Shown here: positions 1-6,165 of the stretch, one piece after another
Layout: every line of letters begins with the position of its first letter
How positions within the stretch are numbered: position 1 is the stretch's first letter
Assembly: GCA_019751575.1 (NCBI GenBank)
Contig: JAIENF010000788.1
Coordinates: 1 to 10,034, forward strand
Source of the DNA: Burkholderiales bacterium
GTDB lineage: Bacteria; Pseudomonadota; Gammaproteobacteria; Burkholderiales; CAIKXV01
DNA: 10,034 bases
Direction of reading: 5' to 3'
Position numbers and translations under genes: made by a program
Notes under the pieces: generated by a model
What the model was told of the DNA's origin: nothing
What the model saw: only the letters and a program-made list of their open reading frames with translations
The model's database searches: none

Positions 1-170
1 GTGAGGAACCGCAGCCAGCCCTCTGCGATGGTCGGGCTGTGCAACAACGTTCCGTACAGCGCGGACACGCGCCCGCGTTGCGCCTGGATGCGCGACAACA
101 GGTCGGGATCGACGCTGGCCGCGGGATCGGCGACCGGCAGCAGGCGGGCGGGAAGGTCTGGACCACTCAT
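1..170 (-). CDS. Carboxymuconolactone decarboxylase/AhpD-like family protein (N-terminal part, truncated by window edge)
   Basis: Reading leftward from the ATG at 170-168 gives 56 codons that run off the left edge without a stop. The visible protein begins MSGPDLPARLLPV and continues with IQAQRGRVSALYGTLLHSP and then IAEGWLRFL. An opening with an R-G-x-V-x-x-L-Y segment followed by L-L-H-S-P and A-E-G-W is typical of carboxymuconolactone decarboxylase-family proteins, a fold shared with AhpD-like alkylhydroperoxidases. The catalytic cysteine/histidine region would lie beyond the edge, so activity cannot be judged. An AAAGGA ribosome-binding site at 182-177 lies six bases upstream of the chosen start. 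A second in-frame ATG at 176-174 abuts that site and is less likely. The gene is divergent from the TetR-type regulator at 268, a common layout for a repressor and its target. The family call comes from recognition of N-terminal residues only. Confidence 0.72.
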   Translation of the reverse strand, partial: MSGPDLPARLLPVADPAASVDPDLLSRIQAQRGRVSALYGTLLHSPTIAEGWLRFL

Positions 171-267
171 TGGCATTCCTTTCGACGGCAACGTGCCGTG
201 ACTTTACCACCGTCAAGTTCATCGCCGTTGCCGCCTGTCCCGGACTTGCGCTACTGTCGATGCCGCG
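171..267. promoter_or_regulatory. Divergent intergenic region with inverted repeats, candidate TetR operator
   Basis: This 97-base gap separates the leftward AhpD-like gene from the rightward TetR gene and must hold both promoters. A perfect 6-bp inverted repeat, ACGGCA-ACG-TGCCGT, lies at 185-199. A second perfect 8-bp pair is CGGCAACG at 186-193 with CGTTGCCG at 226-233. On the minus strand TTGACG (216-211) resembles a -35 box, and the short palindrome lies about 11 bases downstream of it, where a bound repressor would block the leftward promoter. On the plus strand TTGCCG (228-233) and TACTGT (252-257), 18 bases apart, are weak -35/-10 candidates. TetR proteins usually bind such palindromes near their own gene. 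That this one does so is inference. Confidence 0.4.
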
Positions 268-927
268 ATGGCGAAAATCCGCGACAGTGCGAGGACCCGG
301 GAAGCCGTGCTGGCAGCGGCGGCCGAGGAATTCTGCGCGAAAGGCTTCGATGGCGCGACCACTGCCGGGGTCGCGCGCCGCGCCGGGGTGAGCAAGCAGC
401 TGATCAACCATCATTTCGGCAGCAAGGAGGCGCTGTTCCGCGAGGTGCACGACCAGCGCTTCCGCCCTGGCATGACCTGGGAGGAGCCGATGACGGACGA
501 TCCACGCGACCTGATCGCCGAACGCTTTTCGCGGCGCGTCGATGACGTCGAGTACATCCGCTTCCTGACCTGGGAAGCCGCGAACCGGGAATCGAAGCGG
601 GTCCCCGGCCGCGCAGCGCGGCAGAAGCGCATTGCAGCGTATGGTGGTGCGCTGGAAAAGCTGCAGGCCGATGGTTCCCTGCCCGCCGATGTCGACCACC
701 GGCTGCTGCAACTGGCGATCTTCTCGCTCGCAACCTATCCGATCGCGTTTCCCCAGATCACCCGCCTGGTCACCGGCAGGGCCGCGACGGGCCGCGGCTT
801 CCAGGCCGACTGGGCCGCGTTCCTGCGCTGGACCGGCGAACGCCTGCTCGTGCCTTCTCCCCGGCCGGCGAAGGCCGCCGGCCGGCCGATGGCGAGCAGG
901 CGGAAGGTTCCGCGGAGGGCTGCCTGA
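268..927 (+). CDS. TetR/AcrR-family transcriptional regulator
   Basis: This 219-residue protein has the usual length and layout of TetR repressors. Helices 1-3 of the DNA-binding domain fill residues 1-55: ARTREAVLAAAAEEFCAKGF, then TTAGVARRAGVSKQLINHHF with the recognition helix around SKQLINHHF, then the family-typical GSKEALFREV. The remainder is a helical ligand-binding/dimer domain that does not identify the ligand. The last 20 residues form a basic tail (RPMASRRKVPRRAA) that looks disordered. No clear Shine-Dalgarno sequence precedes the ATG at 268, so the start rests on the N-terminal helix pattern. The gene is divergent from the AhpD-like gene and first in a five-gene run. Its TGA (925-927) is one base before the next ATG, so it probably represses the operon and itself. 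The family call is secure; the regulon is inferred. Confidence 0.93.
   Translation: MAKIRDSARTREAVLAAAAEEFCAKGFDGATTAGVARRAGVSKQLINHHFGSKEALFREVHDQRFRPGMTWEEPMTDDPRDLIAERFSRRVDDVEYIRFLTWEAANRESKRVPGRAARQKRIAAYGGALEKLQADGSLPADVDHRLLQLAIFSLATYPIAFPQITRLVTGRAATGRGFQADWAAFLRWTGERLLVPSPRPAKAAGRPMASRRKVPRRAA
914..919 (+). promoter_or_regulatory. Ribosome-binding site for the first Bug-type gene
   Basis: GGAGGG lies nine bases before the ATG at 929, inside the last codons of the TetR gene. It supports the start at 929 over the longer in-frame opening that begins at 632, and suggests the binding protein is translated from a message shared with the regulator. Confidence 0.65.
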
Positions 928-928
928 A

Positions 929-1936
929 ATGCGAACGTCGCGCACCCGGAAGTACATGGCGTCGGCCTGCATCGTCGCGGCCTCCTGCGCGCCGGTGGTG
1001 CTCGCGATCGCGTTGCACGCACCACCCGCGACCGCACAGGCCTTCCCGGCCAGGTCGATACGCATGGTCGTACCGTTCGCGCCCGGCGGGCCGGTCGACA
1101 CGATCGCGCGGGTGGTATCGCCGCGCCTGGCCGAGTCCCTCGGCCAGCCGGTGCTCATCGACAACAGGGCGGGCGGTGGCAGCACCATCGGCACCGAACT
1201 GGTCGTCCGGTCGCCAGCCGATGGCTACACGGTGCTGCTCACCAGTTCCTCGATCGCGATCAATCCGTCCATCTACACCCAGCTCACCTTCGATCCGGTG
1301 CGCGACCTTGCGCCGGTGACCTGGGTCGCGGCATCACCGCTCGCACTGGTCGTGCATCCTGCGCTGCCCGTCAAGAGCGTGGGCGACCTCGTGCGCCTCG
1401 CGCGCAAGCGCAACGGCGAGCTGGTGTACGCATCGTCCGGCACGGGCAGCGCGCCCCACCTTGCAGGGGAACTGTTCGCGTCGATGGTCGGTGCCAGGCT
1501 GGTCCACGTGCCCTACAAGGGTGCCGGCCCGGCCACTGGCGACCTGCTCGCCGGCCATGTGCAGGTGATGTTCAACAACATGCTCAACGCGGTGCCGAAC
1601 GTGCAGGCGGGCAAGTTGCGCGCGTTGGGCGTGACCTCTGCCCAGCGCAGCCCGGCGCTGCCCGACACGCCATCGATCTCGGAGGCCGGCGTGCCGGGCT
1701 ATGAAGCAACGACCTGGTATGCGTACTTCGCGCCCGGTGGTACCCCGCGCGCCCTGGCCGAGCGCCATCATCGCGAGATGGCTGCCGCGCTGAAGCTGCG
1801 CGAAGTGCTGGGGCGCCTGTCCGCGCAGGGCGTCGATCCGGTCGGTGCCGGGCCCGACGAGCTTGCACGCCACCTCGAGCTCGAGATCCGCAAATGGGCG
1901 AAGGTGGTCAAGTCCTCTGGCGCCCGGGCCGAGTAG
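929..1936 (+). CDS. Bug/TctC-family tripartite tricarboxylate-type periplasmic solute-binding protein
   Basis: This is a 335-residue exported protein. Residues 1-38 look like a signal peptide: a basic start (RTSRTRK), a hydrophobic core, and a likely cleavage after ATAQA, just before FPARSIRMVVPFAPGG. The mature protein shows the Bug pattern in order: P-F-A-P-G-G-P-V-D near the N-terminus, IDNRAGGGSTIGTE, the ADGYTVLL strand, VPYKGAGPATGDLLAGHV, GKLRALGVT, then SEAGVPGYE. Bug proteins are Venus-flytrap receptors that mostly bind small carboxylates in the periplasm. Many are orphans with no adjacent TctA/TctB membrane subunits, and none are seen here. The ligand cannot be told from sequence. 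Position second in the operon, one base after tetR and 43 bases before the CoA ligase, suggests it captures the pathway substrate or acts in sensing it. Confidence 0.93.
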   Translation: MRTSRTRKYMASACIVAASCAPVVLAIALHAPPATAQAFPARSIRMVVPFAPGGPVDTIARVVSPRLAESLGQPVLIDNRAGGGSTIGTELVVRSPADGYTVLLTSSSIAINPSIYTQLTFDPVRDLAPVTWVAASPLALVVHPALPVKSVGDLVRLARKRNGELVYASSGTGSAPHLAGELFASMVGARLVHVPYKGAGPATGDLLAGHVQVMFNNMLNAVPNVQAGKLRALGVTSAQRSPALPDTPSISEAGVPGYEATTWYAYFAPGGTPRALAERHHREMAAALKLREVLGRLSAQGVDPVGAGPDELARHLELEIRKWAKVVKSSGARAE

Positions 1937-1937
1937 G

Positions 1938-1951
1938 ATCGCCGTTGCCGC
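1938..1951 (+). repeat. Second copy of a 14-bp intergenic sequence
   Basis: ATCGCCGTTGCCGC occurs here, two bases after the stop of the first Bug-type gene, and also at 221-234 in the promoter region of the TetR gene. The match is exact over 14 bases and ends abruptly on both sides. Both copies are non-coding and belong to the same gene cluster. The copy at 221-234 contains the right arm (CGTTGCCG) of an inverted repeat. A shared regulator half-site is a reasonable reading but is inference; chance in GC-rich DNA remains possible. Confidence 0.4.
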
Positions 1952-1979
1952 ACGCCCTCCCCCAGCACCAGGACATCGC

Positions 1980-4166
1980 ATGACCCGTCCCGCCCTGAAT
2001 GCCGACGATGCGCCAGCCTCGCTCGCCAGCCTGCTTTCGCCGCGCTCGATCGCGATCGTCGGTGCCTCCGACGACCCCGCCCGCCCGGGGCACGAGACCC
2101 TGAAGGCGCTGATCGCGCTCGGCTACGCGGGCACGGTGTATCCGATCAATCCCAAGTACACCGAGCTGCTCGGCAGGCCGTGCTTTCCGTCCCTCGACGC
2201 GGTGCCCGGCCCGGTCGACCTCGTCGTGGTGGCGGTGCCGGCCGCCGCCGTGCCCGGGGTGATGGAACAGGCGGCACGGCTGAAGGTGCGGCTCGCGGTG
2301 GTGATGAGCGGCGGCTTCCGCGAGACCGGCGAAGCCGGCGCGGCACTTCAGGACACGGTGGTCGCGATCGCCCGCGCGGCAGGCATCCGCCTGATCGGCC
2401 CGAACTGCCTCGGCTTCGCGAACATCCCCGACCGCGTCTGCGCGGCGTTCGGCAGCATCAGCCGCGTGCCGAGGCTCGAGCCCGGGACGGTCTCTCTGGT
2501 CACGCAGAGCGGCGGCTTCGGCTACAGCCTCGCCCTCGCCTGCGCGGAAGAGTCGATCGGCTTCCGCTACGTGATCGCCACCGGCAACGAAGCCGACCTG
2601 GGCTGCGTCGACCTGATCGACGCGCTGCTCGACGATCCAGGCACCGGGATCGTGATGACCTACCTCGAGGGCCTGCCCGATGCGCGTGCGCTGATGCAGG
2701 TCGGGCGCAAGGCACTGGCCATGGGCAAGCCGCTGCTGGTCTGGAAGGGCGGCGTGACCGAGCAGGGCGCGCGTGCGGCGGCCACCCATACCGGCAGCAT
2801 CGTCGGCCGCGCCGATGTGTACCGGGCGCTGTTCCGCCAGTCGGGCATCGTCGAGCTGACCGAGATGAGCGATGCACCCGACCTGATCAAGTCGTTCCAG
2901 TGCCACGCCCGTTATCCGGGCATGGGCAGCGGACGCAATGCAGCCGTGATCGGCGGCTCGGGCGGTTCGGCGATCGTGTTCTGCGACGCGGCCTCGCGCG
3001 AAGGCATCGAGCTCGCGACCTTCGCACCGGAGACGGTCGACAAGGTGGCGGCGCTGCTGCCGCCGATCGGATCACCGACCAACCCGGTCGACCTCACCGC
3101 CGGCTACATCGGCATCCGCGGCCCGAAGGCCTATGCCGACGTGATCCGCGCCGTGCTGGCCGATCCCGGCGTCGATACGCTGTGCCTGAACTTCGCAAGT
3201 TCGAGTCCGGCGGGCACGGTCAACGGTGCGAAGTTCCTGGTCGAGATGGCCCCGGACATCTCCAAGCCGGTGTTCGTGTTCTCGTCGATGCACAAGTCGC
3301 TGGCCCTGGAGGCCCATGCAATGCTGCGCGAAATCCGCATGCCGGTGCTGCCGTCGCCGGTGCGGGTCGCGAAGGCGATGGGCGCGCTGGCGACCTGGGC
3401 GACTGCGCGCGCAGCCGCCTCGGGCAGCCGGCTTTCCGCCAATGAAGGCGCGGGCGGCGGCCTGCTGTTGCAGGCCGACGGGCGCATGCTGGACGAAGTG
3501 TTTTCCAAGGCCCTGCTGCGCTCGATCGGCGTGCAGACGCCGGGCGAAGTGATGGTGCCTGCCGACGCGCTCGGCGCGTCGACCCGGCTCACGCACGACA
3601 TCCGCGGTCCCTATGCGGTGAAGATCGTGTCGCCCGATGTCGCGCACAAGAGCGACATCGGCGGCGTCCGGCTCTCCGTTCCCGAAGGACGTCCGCTGCA
3701 GCAGGCGATCGACGCGGTGGCCGCGGCCTGCCGCGACCGCGCGCCCCATGCAAGGCTTCAGGGCGTGCTGGTCTCGGAGATGGTCACCGACGGCTTCGAG
3801 ATGCTGGTCGGCGTGGTCGATGAGCCGGCGGTCGGGCCGGTGGTCGTGCTGGGGCAGGGCGGCGTGTTCGCCGAGGCGATGAGCGACTCGACCTGCCGTG
3901 TCGCACCGGTCGACGCCGTCGAGGCGCGTGCGATGATCGACGACCTGCGCTGCGCGCCGATCCTGCGTGGCACGCGCGGACTGCCGCCGCTGGACATCGA
4001 CGCGCTGGTCGACGTGCTGGTCCGGGTGTCGGCCTTCGCCTGGGATCATCGCGGCGTGCTGGCGGAACTCGACATCAATCCGTTGTTCGTGCGCCCGGCG
4101 GGGCAGGGTGCAGTCGCGGCCGATGCGCTGCTGGTCACCTGCGTGCCGACCGGGCAACCACACTGA
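1980..4166 (+). CDS. Acetate--CoA ligase (NDP/ADP-forming) family protein, fused alpha-beta acyl-CoA synthetase
   Basis: This 728-residue, single-chain protein belongs to the NDP-forming acyl-CoA synthetase family, related to succinyl-CoA synthetase. Such enzymes couple acyl-CoA formation or breakdown to a nucleotide through phosphohistidine. Domain order: CoA-binding Rossmann domain (about 10-145: SIAIVGASDDP, IGPNCLGF), two ligase domains (about 150-465), and an ATP-grasp beta domain (about 495-725). The phosphorylated histidine is expected at His270 in ATHTGSIVG. His556 in SPDVAHKSDIGGV fits the conserved beta-domain position, and VVLGQGGVFAE plus AELDINPL complete the ATP-grasp signature. 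No acetyltransferase domain is attached, unlike Pat-type relatives. The ATG at 1980 was preferred over an in-frame opening from 1845 because that would overlap the preceding gene and add unrelated residues. The substrate is unknown. Its place in the operon suggests it activates a carboxylic acid intermediate. Confidence 0.92.
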   Translation: MTRPALNADDAPASLASLLSPRSIAIVGASDDPARPGHETLKALIALGYAGTVYPINPKYTELLGRPCFPSLDAVPGPVDLVVVAVPAAAVPGVMEQAARLKVRLAVVMSGGFRETGEAGAALQDTVVAIARAAGIRLIGPNCLGFANIPDRVCAAFGSISRVPRLEPGTVSLVTQSGGFGYSLALACAEESIGFRYVIATGNEADLGCVDLIDALLDDPGTGIVMTYLEGLPDARALMQVGRKALAMGKPLLVWKGGVTEQGARAAATHTGSIVGRADVYRALFRQSGIVELTEMSDAPDLIKSFQCHARYPGMGSGRNAAVIGGSGGSAIVFCDAASREGIELATFAPETVDKVAALLPPIGSPTNPVDLTAGYIGIRGPKAYADVIRAVLADPGVDTLCLNFASSSPAGTVNGAKFLVEMAPDISKPVFVFSSMHKSLALEAHAMLREIRMPVLPSPVRVAKAMGALATWATARAAASGSRLSANEGAGGGLLLQADGRMLDEVFSKALLRSIGVQTPGEVMVPADALGASTRLTHDIRGPYAVKIVSPDVAHKSDIGGVRLSVPEGRPLQQAIDAVAAACRDRAPHARLQGVLVSEMVTDGFEMLVGVVDEPAVGPVVVLGQGGVFAEAMSDSTCRVAPVDAVEARAMIDDLRCAPILRGTRGLPPLDIDALVDVLVRVSAFAWDHRGVLAELDINPLFVRPAGQGAVAADALLVTCVPTGQPH

Positions 4167-4194
4167 ACGCGACAGAACGAAGACTGGACCCCGG

Positions 4195-4995
4195 ATGAAC
4201 GAACACCTGCTTGCCGACCAAGACGGATACGTGCTGCGGCTGACCCTCAACCAGCCGGACAAGAAGAACGCGTTCAGCCCGGAGATGGTGGGCGGGCTTG
4301 CCGATGCGCTCGACTCGGCCTTGAGCGATGACGACGTGCGGGTCGTGGTCGTCACCGGTGCGGGCGATGCGTTCTCGGCGGGCGGTGATCTCGGCCGCAG
4401 GTCGAAGGAAGTCGCCGGTGGCGAGACGCCGACGCCGTTCGACCGGATGAACCGGCTGCAGACCGGCACGCACCGGCTGGCGCGCGCGATCGAGCAGTTC
4501 GACAAGCCGCTGATCGCCGCGGTGAACGGCGCGGCTGCCGGTGCCGGCATGGACCTCGCACTGATGTGCGACATCCGCTTCGCGTCGACGAACGCCCGAT
4601 TCTGCGAGGCCTACATCCGGGTCGGACTGATCCCGGGCAACGGCGGCTGCCACTTCCTGCCGCGGCTGATCGGCTCTGCCCGCGCGCTGGAACTGCTGTG
4701 GACGGGCGACTGGCTGTCTGCCGCCGATGCCGAGCGCATCGGGCTGGTGAACCGGCTGCACGAGCCGGACCTGCTGTTGAACGAGACGCTCGCCTTCGCG
4801 CACCGGCTCGCCAGCGGGCCGCCGATCCAGCAGCGCCTGATCAAGCGGCTGGTCCGGCATAATGAGCGCAGTGACCTGAAGGCGAGCCTCGAGTACACGG
4901 CCGCCGCGATGGCCGCCGCGCAGGGCACGGCCGACTACCGTGAAGCCATCGAGGCCTACAAGGAGAAGCGGCCCGGCCGCTACGAGGGAAAGTAG
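4195..4995 (+). CDS. Enoyl-CoA hydratase/isomerase (crotonase) family protein
   Basis: This 266-residue protein is a full-length crotonase-fold enzyme, a family that acts on acyl-CoA thioesters. The N-terminal core has LTLNQPDKKNAFSPEM. The oxyanion-hole loops are FSAGGDL (residues 60-66) and NGAAAGAGMDLALMCD (111-126), and the second half has the family-typical VGLIPGNGG and FLPRLIG. The LPRLIG ending resembles the PaaG-like branch more than classical hydratase. By ungapped comparison with rat mitochondrial hydratase, the two catalytic glutamates correspond to Asp120 and Tyr140. The aspartate PaaG-type isomerases carry after I/V-P corresponds to Gly148. Hydration as the reaction is therefore doubtful. 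The ATG at 4195 follows the CoA ligase stop by 28 bases with no strong ribosome-binding site, suggesting translation within the operon message. Fold and family are certain; the reaction and substrate are not. Confidence 0.92.
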   Translation: MNEHLLADQDGYVLRLTLNQPDKKNAFSPEMVGGLADALDSALSDDDVRVVVVTGAGDAFSAGGDLGRRSKEVAGGETPTPFDRMNRLQTGTHRLARAIEQFDKPLIAAVNGAAAGAGMDLALMCDIRFASTNARFCEAYIRVGLIPGNGGCHFLPRLIGSARALELLWTGDWLSAADAERIGLVNRLHEPDLLLNETLAFAHRLASGPPIQQRLIKRLVRHNERSDLKASLEYTAAAMAAAQGTADYREAIEAYKEKRPGRYEGK

Positions 4996-5013
4996 CGCGG
5001 CTGCATTCATGGG

Positions 5014-6117
5014 ATGAGCCAGATGACCAATTACGCCATCGATCCGGCAGCCACCGCGCCGGCTGACTGGACCGCCGACGACCTCGACCACGACCGCGGC
5101 TGGGTGTTTCGCCTGGACGCGGCCGCACGCCGGGACCTCGAGTCGGCGGTGCGGCGGGCGTTCGACCCCGACCGGACCCTGCTCGACTATCGGCGCGAAG
5201 AGTTCGACCTCGGTGCGGCGGCGCGGCCGCTCGCCGCTGCGGTCGCGCAGGCACGCCGCGGCCGCGGCCTCGCGCTGCTCAAGGGGTTGCCGCGCGAGGG
5301 TCTCGACGAGAAGCAGTTCGAACTGATGACCTGGGCGATCGGCCTGCATGTCGGCGTCGGGCGGCCGCAGGGCAAGGCCAGCCACTACCTGTCCGCGGTG
5401 CGCGACGTCGGTACCAACTACCGCACGTCGACCGGCCGGGGTTATTCATCGAATGCAGAGCTCGACTTCCATACCGACTCGACCGACTTCGTCGGGCTGA
5501 GCTGCTACAACCAGGCGATCTCCGGCGGCATGAGCATCGTCTCGAGTTCGGTGACGGCCCATGCACGCATGGCGAGCGAACATCCCGACCTGATCGACTT
5601 CCTGCACCAGCCGATCCACTTCAGCCGGCAGGGCGAGCAGGCACCCGACGAAGCGCCTTCCTATCCGCATCCGGTGTTCGATGTCGAAGGCGGCCTGCTG
5701 TTCAGCAAGTGGAACCGCAACCGGGTCAACGGCGCGCAGACCCTCGACGGCGTGCCGCGCATCGACCCGCGCCACCGTGAAGCGCTCGAGTGCTTCGATG
5801 CGCTGGTGCGCCGGCGCGACCTCGCATTCACCATGTACCTCGAGCCGGGTGACCTGCAGCTGATCAACAGCCATGTCACGCTGCATTCGCGCACCGACTT
5901 CACCGACCACGAGGCACCCGAGAAGAAGCGCCTGCTGTTCCGGCTCTGGCTGTCCACGCCCGATGGCGACCGGCTGCCTGCAAGCTGGCTGCCGGTGTTC
6001 AAGACCACCGAGCCGGGCACCGTGCGCGGCGGCATCCTCGGCCAGCAGCATGACGAGCGCTGCCGGGCGTTCGAGCGCCGGCAGGCCGAGGCGATCGGGA
6101 TGCGCGTCGTCGCCTGA
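5014..6117 (+). CDS. TauD/TfdA-family Fe(II)/2-oxoglutarate-dependent dioxygenase
   Basis: This 367-residue protein (364 if translation starts at the in-frame ATG at 5023) carries the facial triad of Fe(II)/2-oxoglutarate oxygenases. His153 and Asp155 sit in DFHTDSTDF and the distal His291 in NSHVTLHSRTDF. The arginine that binds 2-oxoglutarate is probably Arg310 in KKRLLFRLWLS. These enzymes hydroxylate or oxidatively cleave substrates such as taurine or phenoxyacetates with O2 and 2-oxoglutarate. At more than 360 residues it is longer than TauD or TfdA themselves (about 280-300), with an N-terminal extension of roughly 80 residues found in a large family of uncharacterised homologues. It lies 18 bases after the hydratase-family gene and ends the operon. 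It probably performs the initial oxidative attack on the substrate, but neither substrate nor product is indicated. Neither start has a good ribosome-binding site. Confidence 0.9.
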   Translation: MSQMTNYAIDPAATAPADWTADDLDHDRGWVFRLDAAARRDLESAVRRAFDPDRTLLDYRREEFDLGAAARPLAAAVAQARRGRGLALLKGLPREGLDEKQFELMTWAIGLHVGVGRPQGKASHYLSAVRDVGTNYRTSTGRGYSSNAELDFHTDSTDFVGLSCYNQAISGGMSIVSSSVTAHARMASEHPDLIDFLHQPIHFSRQGEQAPDEAPSYPHPVFDVEGGLLFSKWNRNRVNGAQTLDGVPRIDPRHREALECFDALVRRRDLAFTMYLEPGDLQLINSHVTLHSRTDFTDHEAPEKKRLLFRLWLSTPDGDRLPASWLPVFKTTEPGTVRGGILGQQHDERCRAFERRQAEAIGMRVVA

Positions 6118-6125
6118 GGCCGCCA

Positions 6126-6165
6126 GCCGACGGTGGAGCTCAGTCGGCGCGCATGTTCGCGCGCC
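6126..6165. terminator. Overlapping hairpins at the convergent gene junction, possible terminator
   Basis: The dioxygenase gene ends at 6117 and the oppositely oriented second Bug gene ends at 6140. Two perfect stems occur here: GCCGAC (6126-6131) with GTCGGC (6143-6148), loop of 11; and GGCGCGC (6146-6152) with GCGCGCC (6159-6165), loop of 6. They share 6146-6148, so both cannot be complete at once. No T-run follows on either strand, so a classical intrinsic terminator is not shown. The second stem also lies within the coding end of the Bug gene. Confidence 0.3.

Noticed and set aside
632..928. N-terminal extension of the first Bug protein by 99 codons
   Set aside because: It would overlap the TetR gene in another frame and hide the signal peptide. 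The ATG at 929 has a good ribosome-binding site and a proper signal peptide follows.
929..1048. Lipoprotein signal in the first Bug protein (Cys20)
   Set aside because: The residues before Cys20 (A-A-S) do not fit the usual lipobox, and a standard cleavage site lies further on after ATAQA.
1908..2906. Long open frame antisense to the CoA ligase gene
   Set aside because: Its product is rich in Arg, Ala, His and Gly with no recognisable motif, as expected from the opposite strand of GC-rich coding DNA. The plus-strand gene has clear family motifs throughout.
2180..3445. Plus-strand 421-codon frame inside the CoA ligase gene
   Set aside because: It is a +1-type shadow with extreme arginine content and no start context.
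3072..4574. 500-codon open frame antisense across the CoA ligase and crotonase genes
   Set aside because: It spans two convincing genes on the other strand and has low-complexity composition without domains.
5009..5017. Tiny ATG-GGA-TGA frame overlapping the dioxygenase start
   Set aside because: Two codons are too few to call a gene or leader peptide, and it has no ribosome-binding site.
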